From NCBI RefSeq assembly GCF_029428875.1, contig NZ_JAJSOO010000001.1, positions 3,844,001 through 3,908,000 of the forward strand: 64,000 nucleotides of DNA. The letters are read 5' to 3'. This document shows, piece by piece, positions 23,130 through 30,788 of this stretch. The notes under the pieces were generated by a model. The model did not search any database and was not told the DNA's origin. It saw only the letters and a program-made list of their open reading frames with translations. Source of the DNA: Streptomyces sp. JH34. Its GTDB lineage: Bacteria > Actinomycetota > Actinomycetes > Streptomycetales > Streptomycetaceae. The number at the start of each line of letters is the position of its first letter. Positions within the stretch are counted from its first letter, which is position 1. A program made the position numbers and the translations under genes.

Positions 23130-24318
23130 CTTCAAGGAGCGCGCCGAGGCGCTCGACTCCGCCGACGGCCTCGCCGCACTGCGCGAGCTGTTCACCCTCG
23201 ACGACTCCGTCTATCTCGACGGCAACTCGCTGGGCGCGCTGCCCCGCCACGTCCCCGCGCGCATGCAGGACGTCATCACCCGTGAGTGGGGCTCCCTGCG
23301 CATCCGCTCCTGGGACGAGAGCGGCTGGTGGACCGCGCCCGAGCGGATCGGCGACCGGATCGCCCCGCTGGTCGGTGCGGGTGCCGGACAGATCGTGGTG
23401 GGCGACTCCACCAGCGTCAACGTCTTCAAGGCCGTGGTGGCCGCGAGCCGCCTCGCGGGCGACGGCCGGGACGAGATCCTGGTCGACGCGACGACGTTCC
23501 CCACGGACGGGTACATCGCCGGGTCGGCAGCCCGGATGACGGGCCGGCGCGTCGTCCCTGTCGACCCGGCCGATGTGCGAGGCGCGCTCGGCCCCCGTAC
23601 GGCGGTCGTGCTCCTGAACCACGTCGACTTCCGTACGGGCAGGCTGCATGACCTGCCCGGTCTCACCGCCGCCGTCCACGAGGCGGGTGCGCTCGCCGTC
23701 TGGGACCTGTGCCACAGCGCCGGTGCCCTGCCGGTGGGCCTCGACGAGCACGGCGTCGACCTGGCCGTCGGCTGCACGTACAAGTACCTCAACGGCGGCC
23801 CCGGCTCGCCCGCCTACCTGTACGTCGCCGAGCGCCACCAGGCGGTGTTCGACTCGCCTCTGCCCGGATGGACCTCGCACGCCGACCCGTTCGCGATGGC
23901 CTCCGGGTACGCCCCCGCGGACGGGTCCGTACGGGGCCGGGTCGGCACCCCGGACATCCTGTCCATGCTGGCCCTGGAGGCGGCGCTGGACGTCTGGGAC
24001 GGGGTGTCGGTGGACGCCGTGCGGGCCAAGTCCCTGGCGCTGACGGACTTCTTCCTGGAGTGCGTCGCCGCCTACGTCCCCGAGGGCCGGGTCACGCCGG
24101 TCACCCCGGCGGCCCACGCGGAGCGCGGCAGCCAGGTCTCGCTGCTGTGCGAGGACGCGGACGAGACGGAAGCGGTGATGCGCGCGCTCATCGAGCGCGG
24201 TGTGGTCGGAGACCTGCGCCGGCCGGACGTCCTGCGCTTCGGCTTCACCCCGCTGTACGTCGGTTTCGCCGACGCGGAACGGGCGGCGCGGATCCTCGCC
24301 GAGGTGCTGGCGGTCTGA
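23122..24318 (+). CDS. kynU: Kynureninase
   Basis: This PLP enzyme cleaves kynurenine to anthranilate and alanine. The 398-residue protein contains VYLDGNSLGALP, the SVNVFKAVVAASRL phosphate-binding region, VLLNHVDFRTGRLHDL, WDLCHSAGALPVGLDEHGVDLAVGCTYKYLNGGPG with the Schiff-base lysine, and WTSHADPFAM. ATG 23122 overlaps the dioxygenase stop. With the upstream dioxygenase and the downstream hydrolase it completes a tryptophan-to-anthranilate route. Confidence 0.95.
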   Translation: MSDFKERAEALDSADGLAALRELFTLDDSVYLDGNSLGALPRHVPARMQDVITREWGSLRIRSWDESGWWTAPERIGDRIAPLVGAGAGQIVVGDSTSVNVFKAVVAASRLAGDGRDEILVDATTFPTDGYIAGSAARMTGRRVVPVDPADVRGALGPRTAVVLLNHVDFRTGRLHDLPGLTAAVHEAGALAVWDLCHSAGALPVGLDEHGVDLAVGCTYKYLNGGPGSPAYLYVAERHQAVFDSPLPGWTSHADPFAMASGYAPADGSVRGRVGTPDILSMLALEAALDVWDGVSVDAVRAKSLALTDFFLECVAAYVPEGRVTPVTPAAHAERGSQVSLLCEDADETEAVMRALIERGVVGDLRRPDVLRFGFTPLYVGFADAERAARILAEVLAV

Positions 24319-24322
24319 GCGT

Positions 24323-24365
24323 CCGCCGCCGTACCGGTCCATGATCCGGGCCGGTACGGCGGCGG
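24323..24365 (+). terminator. Hairpin between kynureninase and hydrolase genes
   Basis: CCGCCGCCGTACCGG and its exact complement form a 15-bp stem around a 13-nt loop, 4 bp after the kynureninase stop. It may terminate or attenuate transcription into the hydrolase gene. Confidence 0.75.
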
Positions 24366-24432
24366 TGTTCGGTACTGGTACCGTCCCCGCAGGTCAGTCA
24401 AGTCGGGCACGGGCCAGGACGGTTGGAGCAGC

Positions 24433-25305
24433 ATGTCGGATTCTGCCGCGCGTGGCCGCGACGCCGCCGAGACCGAGTCGGCGTTCTCGCATCCGGTGGT
24501 CGCTCCCGACGGGTCCGCGGCCTACGGGAGCCACCCCGACCAGGTGATCGACTTCTTCGCGCCGAGGGACGGCCGGACCGGCGTGCCGCTCGTGGTGCTC
24601 CTGCACGGCGGGGCCTGGCGGGCGCCGTACGACCGGCAGCACGTGTCGCCGTTCGCCGACTTCCTCGCGCGGCGCGGCTTCGCCGTGGCCAGCGTCGAGT
24701 ACCGGCGCGGCGGTGAGTTTCCCCGGCAGGGCACGACGGGCCCGGTCGCGGGGCGATGGCCCGAGACCTTCGACGACGTGGCTGCGGCGATGGACGCCCT
24801 GCCGGCACTGGCCGCCCGGGAGCTGCCGGCGGCGGATCCGCGCAAGACCGTGGTCACCGGGCACTCGGCGGGTGGGCAGCTCGCCCTGTGGGCGGCCGCC
24901 CGGCACGTCCTGCCGAAGGGTTCCCCGTGGCGGCTGCCCTCGGCACCCGCGCTGCGCGGGGTGGTCGCGCTGGCGCCGATCGGTGACTTCGCGAGCGCGG
25001 TGGAGCTGGACGTCTGCTCGGGCGCGCTGCACCAGCTCCTCGGCGCGGACGACTTCGAGGCGCGGAGCGCGCACGTCGATCCGGCTCTGCTGCTGCCGAC
25101 CGGGATCGCCACGGCCGTCGTCCAGGGCGTGGAGGACACCACGGTCCCGCAGGCCGTCACGGAGGCGTTCGTGGACGCCGCCGCGAAGGCAGGCGAGATG
25201 GTGGGCCTGACGCTGCTGGACGGGGTCGGCCACTTCCCGCTGATCGATCCGGCGGCGGACGCCTGCGCGGTGGTGGCCGAGGAGATCGCCCAGCTGGCCT
25301 GGTAG
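24433..25305 (+). CDS. Alpha/beta hydrolase, probable kynurenine formamidase
   Basis: The 290-residue enzyme has the HGGAW oxyanion motif of the hormone-sensitive-lipase/KynB-type alpha/beta hydrolases (about residue 58). The nucleophile elbow is GHSAGG, and a GVGHFPLID segment provides the catalytic His. Its position after tryptophan dioxygenase and kynureninase supports the missing middle step, hydrolysis of N-formylkynurenine to kynurenine. The function is inferred from fold plus context; a general esterase cannot be excluded. Confidence 0.82.
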   Translation: MSDSAARGRDAAETESAFSHPVVAPDGSAAYGSHPDQVIDFFAPRDGRTGVPLVVLLHGGAWRAPYDRQHVSPFADFLARRGFAVASVEYRRGGEFPRQGTTGPVAGRWPETFDDVAAAMDALPALAARELPAADPRKTVVTGHSAGGQLALWAAARHVLPKGSPWRLPSAPALRGVVALAPIGDFASAVELDVCSGALHQLLGADDFEARSAHVDPALLLPTGIATAVVQGVEDTTVPQAVTEAFVDAAAKAGEMVGLTLLDGVGHFPLIDPAADACAVVAEEIAQLAW

Positions 25306-25378
25306 TACTTGCGACGGACGGCGAAGGATCCGCTTCACTGCTGACGACCGGGGCGGGCGGGGCCCCTACCGTTGAAGC

Positions 25379-26692
25379 GTGACCGAGACCAAGACCCAGA
25401 GCCCGGAGCGCCGGGCAGCCGCGGCGGCGATAGACAGCCTTCGGCAGGACCTGTTCCACGACGTCTTCGACTACCGCCCGCTGGACCCGCTGGGCACGGG
25501 CGGGCCAGTGGTCCGACGCCTCCCGGCGCCCTTCCGCAAGGGCGCCGTCTGGTTCCCGCACGCGGTGGTGGGCATGGTCGCGCTGATCTCGCTGCTGGAG
25601 GGCGTCTTCGCCGCGAACGACTACTCGCCGTTCGGCATCGCGACCCTCATCACCGCGTTCCTCCCGGCCGGCACGCTGCTGATGACGCTGGTCCGCCCCG
25701 TCCTCGCGTTCTGGGTGTCGATCGTGTCGACCCCGGTGGTGGCGATGGTGGGCAGCGGCGACTGGCCGTGGCAGCCGAGCGCCTTCGCCTGCCACCTGGG
25801 TGTGCTGGTCGTCGTCGCGGCGAGGACCCGGCCGCGTACAGCCGCCTGGATGTGGCTGATCACCCTGTTCGTCGGGAGTCTCCTCGGGAACATGGGCCCC
25901 GGCTTCTCCAACACCGCGCCGATGGCCGTCACCTCCGCCTTCGCCCTGCTCCTCGTCGCCATGGTGCAGGTGCGCCGCGAGGCACAGCACGAGGTCACCG
26001 TGCAGCGCACCGTCACCGCCGTCGAGCGCGACCGTCGGACGCTCCTGGAGGAGCGCACCACCATCGCCCGAGAGCTGCACGACGTCGTCGCGCACCACAT
26101 GTCGGTCGTCGCGATCCAGGCGGAGGCGGCCCCGTACCGGGTGGAGAATCCGCCGCCCGAGCTGGAGCAGGCCTTCGTCACCATCCGGGAGAACGCCGTG
26201 GCCGCGCTCACCGAGCTGCGCCGGGTGCTCGGCGTCGTACGGGCGGAGGACTACGAGGCGCCCGACGCCCCGCAGCCCACGCTCGCCGAGATCGACCGGC
26301 TGCTGGACAACGTCCGGGAGACCGGACTGGAGACGGAGAAGACGGTCACCGGTGCGGTGCGGGTGCTGCCTCAGGGCGTCGAACTGTCCGCGTACCGGAT
26401 CGTCCAGGAGGCGCTGAGCAACACCCTCCGGCACGCCCCCGGCGCCGCGGCCAAGGTGGAGATCGGCTACGTGCTGGGCGGACTCGGGGTACGGGTCGTC
26501 AACGGCCCCCCGCGGGGGCTGGTCAAGCCGTCGCCGGGCGCCGGGCACGGGATCACGGGGATGCGGGAGCGGGTCGCGATGCTGAACGGCGAGATGACGG
26601 CCGGGGCGACCGGGGACGGCGGCTACGAGGTCGCCGTGTTCCTCCCGGTGCCGGCGGAGCGGGAGCGGGCCGAGGCCGGTGAGGGAGCATGA
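25379..26692 (+). CDS. Sensor histidine kinase (NarL-type system, HisKA_3)
   Basis: The 437-residue membrane kinase has four to six predicted TM helices (about 60-200) followed by a coiled coil. The phospho-acceptor is His234 in RELHDVVAHHMSVVAIQ (HisKA_3). The C-terminal ATPase domain is short and lacks an obvious full GLG box, ending with GHGITGMRERVAMLNGEM. It overlaps the response regulator start by 4 bp, so they form a pair. The stimulus is unknown, and the TM region offers little extracellular loop. It may control the P450 gene immediately downstream. Confidence 0.92.
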   Translation: MTETKTQSPERRAAAAAIDSLRQDLFHDVFDYRPLDPLGTGGPVVRRLPAPFRKGAVWFPHAVVGMVALISLLEGVFAANDYSPFGIATLITAFLPAGTLLMTLVRPVLAFWVSIVSTPVVAMVGSGDWPWQPSAFACHLGVLVVVAARTRPRTAAWMWLITLFVGSLLGNMGPGFSNTAPMAVTSAFALLLVAMVQVRREAQHEVTVQRTVTAVERDRRTLLEERTTIARELHDVVAHHMSVVAIQAEAAPYRVENPPPELEQAFVTIRENAVAALTELRRVLGVVRAEDYEAPDAPQPTLAEIDRLLDNVRETGLETEKTVTGAVRVLPQGVELSAYRIVQEALSNTLRHAPGAAAKVEIGYVLGGLGVRVVNGPPRGLVKPSPGAGHGITGMRERVAMLNGEMTAGATGDGGYEVAVFLPVPAERERAEAGEGA

Positions 26693-27357
26693 GCGAAGCG
26701 TCCATCCGGGTCCTGATCGTCGACGACCAGGCGATGGTCCGCGAGGGTTTCTCGGTGCTGCTCAACGCGATGCCCGGCATCGAGGTCGTCGGTGAGGCCG
26801 TCGACGGCCGGCAGGCCGTCTCCCAGGTCGCGGCCCTGCGGCCCGACGTGGTGCTGATGGACATCCGCATGCCGGAGCTCAACGGCATCGAGGCGACCCG
26901 CGAGATCGTCGCCGCCGACGCGGAAGCCAAGGTGCTCGTCCTGACCACCTTCGACCTCGACGAGTACGTGTACCAGGCGCTGCGGGCCGGCGCCTCGGGC
27001 TTCCTGCTGAAGGACGCCTCGGCCCGGCAGCTCGCCGACGGCGTGCGGGTGGTGGCGTCCGGCGAGGCGCTGCTCGCCCCGACGGTGACCCGGCGGCTGA
27101 TCACCGAGTTCTCGAAGATCGCCGAGGCGCCGCGGCCGCCCGCCATGGCCAGGATCGGTGACCTCACCGAGCGGGAGACGGAGGTGCTCGTACTGATCGC
27201 CCAGGGCCTGTCGAACCTGGAGATCGCCTCGCACCTGGTGGTCGCCGAGTCGACCATCAAGACCCACGTCAGCCGCATCCTGGTGAAGCTGGGGCTGCGG
27301 GACCGGACCCAGGCGGCCGTGTTCGCCTACGAGGCGCGGCTGGTCACGCCCGGGTAG
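26689..27357 (+). CDS. Response regulator, NarL/LuxR family
   Basis: The 222-residue protein has a receiver domain (1-120) with the phosphorylation Asp58 in VVLMDIRMPELNG, acidic residues in IVDDQ, and the conserved Lys in LKDASARQL. A LuxR-type HTH follows (about 155-215; LTERETEVLVLIAQGLSNLEIASHL and STIKTHVSRIL). It overlaps the histidine kinase stop (ATGA) and is followed 10 bp later by the P450 gene. It is expected to activate or repress its own operon and possibly the P450. Confidence 0.95.
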   Translation: MSEASIRVLIVDDQAMVREGFSVLLNAMPGIEVVGEAVDGRQAVSQVAALRPDVVLMDIRMPELNGIEATREIVAADAEAKVLVLTTFDLDEYVYQALRAGASGFLLKDASARQLADGVRVVASGEALLAPTVTRRLITEFSKIAEAPRPPAMARIGDLTERETEVLVLIAQGLSNLEIASHLVVAESTIKTHVSRILVKLGLRDRTQAAVFAYEARLVTPG

Positions 27358-27366
27358 CGTCTGCCC

Positions 27367-28572
27367 ATGCACGTGTCCTTCGACCCCTGGTCCCCGGCGT
27401 TCGTCGCCGACCCGTACCCCGCCTACGCCGCGCTCCGCGCCACGGGCAGGGCGCACTACTTCGAGCCGACCCGGCAGTGGCTGATCCCGCACTACTCCGA
27501 CGTGTCCGGGCTGCTGCGCGACCGGCGGCTGGGGCGGACGTACCTGCACCGCTTCAGCCACGACGAGTTCGGCGTCACCGCCCCGCCCGCCGCCCACGAG
27601 CCGTTCCACACGCTCAACGGACAGGGGATCCTCGACCTGGAGGCCCCGGACCACACCCGGATCCGGCGGCTGGTCGCCAAGGCGTTCACCCCCCGCCGGG
27701 TCGAGGCGCTCGTCCCGACCGTGGAGCGGCTGGCGGCCGGGCTCGTCGACGACTTCGTCGCGGCGGGCGGCGGCGACCTGCTGAGCGCGGTCGCCGAGCC
27801 GCTGCCGGTGGCCGTCATCGCCGAGATGCTGGGTGTGCCGGAGGCCGACCGGGGGCTGCTGCGGCCGTGGTCGGCGGCGATCTGCGGGATGTTCGAACTG
27901 AACCCGACGGAGGAGACCGCTCGGGCCGCCGTCCAGGCGTCGGTCGAGTTCTCCGCCTATCTGCGCGAACTGATCGCGGCCCGGCGCGCGGATCCGGGAG
28001 CGGACCTGATCTCCGGGCTGATCGCCGCCCACGACGAGGAGGACCGGCTGACCGAGCAGGAGATCATCTCCACCTGCGTACTCCTGCTCAACGCCGGTCA
28101 CGAGGCCACCGTCAACGCCACGGTCAACAGCTGGTGGATGCTCTTCCGGCACCCGGAGCAGCTGGCGTCCCTGCGCGGCGACCACGCTCTGCTGCCGACC
28201 GCCGTGGAGGAACTGCTGCGCTACGACACCCCGGTGCCCATGTTCGCGCGCTGGGTCCTGGACGACATCGAGATCGACGGCACCGTCATTCCGCGCGGCT
28301 CGCAGGTCGCGCTGCTCTTCGCGTCGGCCAACCGTGACCCGGAGCGCTTCGCCGACGCGGAGACCCTGGACCTGTCCCGGCAGGACAACCCGCACATCTC
28401 GTTCGGCGCGGGCATCCATTACTGCCTGGGCGCGCCTCTGGCCCGCATCGAACTCGCCGCTTCGTTCGGCGAGTTGCTTCGCAAGGCGCCCGGGATGCGG
28501 CTGGCGGCGGAGCCGGAGTGGAATCCGGGGTACGTGATCCGGGGCCTGCGGGAGCTACGCGTCGAGATCTGA
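27367..28572 (+). CDS. Cytochrome P450
   Basis: The 401-residue bacterial P450 (CYP) has an I-helix AGHEATVNATVNSW, the ExxR region AVEELLRYDTP, and the haem-binding loop FGAGIHYCLGAPLAR with Cys353 as iron ligand. It starts only 10 bp after the response regulator and is likely co-transcribed with the two-component system. No ferredoxin or ferredoxin reductase is adjacent, so it relies on a partner encoded elsewhere. The substrate is unknown. Its 3' end overlaps the convergent gene at 28555-28941 by 18 bp. Confidence 0.94.
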   Translation: MHVSFDPWSPAFVADPYPAYAALRATGRAHYFEPTRQWLIPHYSDVSGLLRDRRLGRTYLHRFSHDEFGVTAPPAAHEPFHTLNGQGILDLEAPDHTRIRRLVAKAFTPRRVEALVPTVERLAAGLVDDFVAAGGGDLLSAVAEPLPVAVIAEMLGVPEADRGLLRPWSAAICGMFELNPTEETARAAVQASVEFSAYLRELIAARRADPGADLISGLIAAHDEEDRLTEQEIISTCVLLLNAGHEATVNATVNSWWMLFRHPEQLASLRGDHALLPTAVEELLRYDTPVPMFARWVLDDIEIDGTVIPRGSQVALLFASANRDPERFADAETLDLSRQDNPHISFGAGIHYCLGAPLARIELAASFGELLRKAPGMRLAAEPEWNPGYVIRGLRELRVEI

Positions 28573-28941
28573 CACGAGGGTGCCGGACAGCCGCACGCGG
28601 TCCGGGTCGTGCGGATTCGCCCAGGTGTGCAGGGCCCACGCGGACAGGGCGAGTACGCCCGCCGCGCACACGGCCGCGACGACGGCGCGGGACCGCGGCG
28701 GGGCGAGGCCGCGCAGCAGACGCAGAGTCAGCAGCCAGACGGCCGACGGGATCAGGGCCCCGGCGAGCAGGAGGAGGGGCAGCTCCGTCCAGAGGACGGA
28801 GAGGTCCCGGCCCTGGCCCTCGAAGCCGCCGCCCATGTGGCGCCGGGTGCGCCCCGAGGAGCCCCAGACGTACAGGGCCGTGGCGGCCCCGAGTGCCGCA
28901 GTCGCACACCCGCCGTACCCTGCCGCGTCACGTTGCTCCAT
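28555..28941 (-). CDS. Small membrane protein of an ABC-transporter remnant locus
   Basis: The 128-residue product has three hydrophobic stretches: GCATAALGAATALYVWG (about 11-27), LPLLLLAGALIPSAVWLLTL (about 55-74) and AVVAAVCAAGVLALSAWALH (about 86-105). It starts at ATG 28941, overlapping by 14 bp the stop of the ABC-2 permease remnant. It therefore looks like the last gene of an operon whose upstream part has been lost. I do not recognise the family. Its stop region overlaps the convergent P450 by 18 bp. Confidence 0.6.
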   Translation of the reverse strand: MEQRDAAGYGGCATAALGAATALYVWGSSGRTRRHMGGGFEGQGRDLSVLWTELPLLLLAGALIPSAVWLLTLRLLRGLAPPRSRAVVAAVCAAGVLALSAWALHTWANPHDPDRVRLSGTLVSDLDA

Positions 28942-29155
28942 GGTCCTCAGGACGCCCGGGCGCCGTGGCCGGTTCCTGCCTCGTCTCCGGGTCCCGGCGC
29001 CAAAAGCCCTCCAGACCGAGGAGGAGCGAGGCGGTGGCGACCAGGGTGAGGACGGCCAGGGGTGTCCAGCCCATGGGGGCCGCGGGCAGCCGCGGGAGAT
29101 GGCCGAAAGGCGACAGATCGCTCGTCCGGCCCGGGAACCTGAGCAGTTGCCCGAG
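28928..29155 (-). pseudogene. ABC-2 type transporter permease, C-terminal remnant
   Basis: About 75 residues in the frame ending at 28928 read LGQLLRFPGRTSDLSPFGHLP, then RLPAAPMGW, a TM helix (TPLAVLTLVATASLLLGL) and an EGFWRRD basic end. This is the conserved C-terminus of the large actinobacterial ABC-2 export permeases. The upstream frame continues only as unrelated sequence into the regulator gene, and the ATPase and most of the permease are absent. ATG 29074 would give a 48-residue peptide. I read this as the relic of a deletion. Confidence 0.7.
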
Positions 29156-29237
29156 GCAGCCCGGTGACGAACGCGTACACCGCGGACCGCCCGGAATAAA
29201 GTCGAACCGTGACAGGAGCAGGGAGGCGGCGGAAGAC

Positions 29238-29747
29238 ATGACCGGCGGGAGCGGTGAGCCCGGAGCGACGGGAGGGGCCGGCCGCGACGAGGACGCGGTG
29301 GCACGCTTCGTCGAGCGCTTCGCGGCCGAGATGACGGAGGCCGGGATGCAGCGGATGGCCGCGCGTGTCTTCGCGTCGCTCCTCGCCGCCGACGACGGCT
29401 CCATGACCTCGGCGGAGCTCGGCGAGCAGCTCAGGATCAGCCCGGCCGCGGTGTCGGGGGCGGTCAACTACCTCAGCCAGGTCAGGATGGTCGGCCGGGA
29501 ACGGGACCCGGGGTCACGCAGGGACCGCTATCGCCTGCACGACGAGATCTGGTACGCCACCTTCGCCGACCGCGACCAGGTGCTGACGCGCTGGGAGCGC
29601 ACGCTGAGGGAGGGCGCACGTTCCCTCGGCCAGGACACCCCGGCCGGGGCGCGGCTCGTGGAGACGGCGGAGTTCTTCGAGTTCATGCAGGCCGAACTGG
29701 TCGGCGTCCTGGACCGGTGGCGCGAGAGCCGCAGGACGTCGGGCTGA
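29238..29747 (+). CDS. MarR-like winged-helix regulator, left beside a lost ABC transporter
   Basis: The 169-residue protein has a winged helix at about 45-105 (MAARVFASLLAADDGSMTSAELGEQL, then ISPAAVSGAVNYLSQ) and a C-terminal helical segment. It resembles the MarR/GbsR-type regulators that sit next to ABC-2 exporter genes in Streptomyces. The ATG at 29238 follows GGAAGAC. Its presumed partner is now only a permease remnant (28928-29155), so it may be an orphan. Confidence 0.82.
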   Translation: MTGGSGEPGATGGAGRDEDAVARFVERFAAEMTEAGMQRMAARVFASLLAADDGSMTSAELGEQLRISPAAVSGAVNYLSQVRMVGRERDPGSRRDRYRLHDEIWYATFADRDQVLTRWERTLREGARSLGQDTPAGARLVETAEFFEFMQAELVGVLDRWRESRRTSG

Positions 29748-29765
29748 CGGCCGTGCGGCGCCGGG

Positions 29766-30602
29766 TCAGGCGTCCTCCGCCGGGAGTACCAGACCCCAGG
29801 CGTCCGCGTGCACGGTCCAGGTGCGGGTCCTGACGGGGCCCGCCACCTGTATGTCCGCGCGGTAGCGGAAGTCCGGCCCGGAGACCGTGACCGCCTTGGC
29901 CTCGGCCGTGTGCGTCTCGCCGGAGGCCGTGCGGACCACCACGTCCGCCAGCCCGCCGTCGCCCTGGGCGGCCACCGAGAGCCCCTCGACCGGCTGGTCG
30001 AGGTCGTTCAGCAGGACCCCGTCCGCCTCCACCCGCAGCCGGTGGGACCGGGAAGGGCCGGCGGACGAGGGCGGGGCGGGCCGGACCAGCGAGGCCACCA
30101 GGGTGCGGCAGGTGTCCCAGACCGTGTGGGGCGGGCCGGGAGAGGGTGCGGCGGCCGGTATGCGCAGCTCGCCGAGGACCACTCCGTCACTGTCGTCGAC
30201 GAGCAGGTCCAGCCGCCGGCGGGTCCCGTCGAGCGCGGTGCGCGCGGCCGCGACCGCGCCCCGGGGCACGCCGAGGGCGTAGCTGAGTTCGAGGCTGTGC
30301 GCCGCGCCGACCGGGATCAGGGAGAGCGCGCTGCCGGCCAGCTCCCGCTCCCGGTGGAGCTGGGACACGGCACGCAGCAGAGCGTGGTCGTCGCCGACCA
30401 CGACCGGACGTCTGGAGCCGCGCCGGGACAGGGCCCTGGCGAACTCGTCGGGGCCGTCCGCGAAGCAGATCTTGGCGTGGGCGCCCGCGCTCAGGACGTC
30501 CTTCGCGATGCGCACGGACTCCCCGTCGAAGCGGCGGGCAAGGGGGTCGATGAGCACGAGTAGCTGGTGGTCGCCGTCGCCGGGGGGCTCTGCAGCCGAC
30601 AC
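29766..30602 (-). CDS. Diacylglycerol/sphingosine kinase-like protein with degenerate catalytic motif
   Basis: The 278-residue protein has the two-lobed layout of the DagK/YegS lipid kinase family. LLVLIDPLARRFDGES opens the N-lobe, VVVGDDHALLRAVSQLHRE follows, and the C-lobe is beta-rich (LRVEADGVLLNDLDQPVEGLSV). The normal GGDGT nucleotide motif reads VGDDHALL here, so catalysis is doubtful. GTG 30602 was chosen because GAGGAAGGACCGAG precedes it; an upstream TTG at 30635 is possible. It is divergent from purA, an arrangement I recall as conserved in Streptomyces. Confidence 0.75.
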   Translation of the reverse strand: MSAAEPPGDGDHQLLVLIDPLARRFDGESVRIAKDVLSAGAHAKICFADGPDEFARALSRRGSRRPVVVGDDHALLRAVSQLHRERELAGSALSLIPVGAAHSLELSYALGVPRGAVAAARTALDGTRRRLDLLVDDSDGVVLGELRIPAAAPSPGPPHTVWDTCRTLVASLVRPAPPSSAGPSRSHRLRVEADGVLLNDLDQPVEGLSVAAQGDGGLADVVVRTASGETHTAEAKAVTVSGPDFRYRADIQVAGPVRTRTWTVHADAWGLVLPAEDA

Positions 30603-30637
30603 CTCGGTCCTTCCTCGGGTAGCATCTTGGTGCAAGA

Positions 30638-30663
30638 GCCCCTTGCGCTATTGCGCCAGGGGC
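30638..30663. other. Hairpin in the DagK-like/purA intergenic region
   Basis: GCCCCTTGCGC and GCGCCAGGGGC form a stem with one mismatch and a TATT loop. It lies between divergent genes, 125 bp before purA. It may be an operator or an attenuator in a leader. No riboswitch fold is recognised. Confidence 0.45.
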
Positions 30664-30788
30664 TTGGTCTATTCCGGGGCACCCGGTTCGACGGCTCAGG
30701 CTTTGCCGTACATCGTCGTGCGGCATGTACGACCTTTACGTACGCCCCCTGACCTTGGACATGCCCCGCCCGGAAGGGGTGTACGCCT

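Noticed and set aside
29208..29237. Long 5' extension of the MarR-like gene at 29238
   Set aside because: The continuing frame (from 28518) runs through the P450 end and the permease remnant with nonsense composition; ATG 29238 gives the proper domain start.
30638..30663. Purine riboswitch before purA
   Set aside because: Only one simple hairpin is visible; no three-way junction or conserved aptamer bases were seen.
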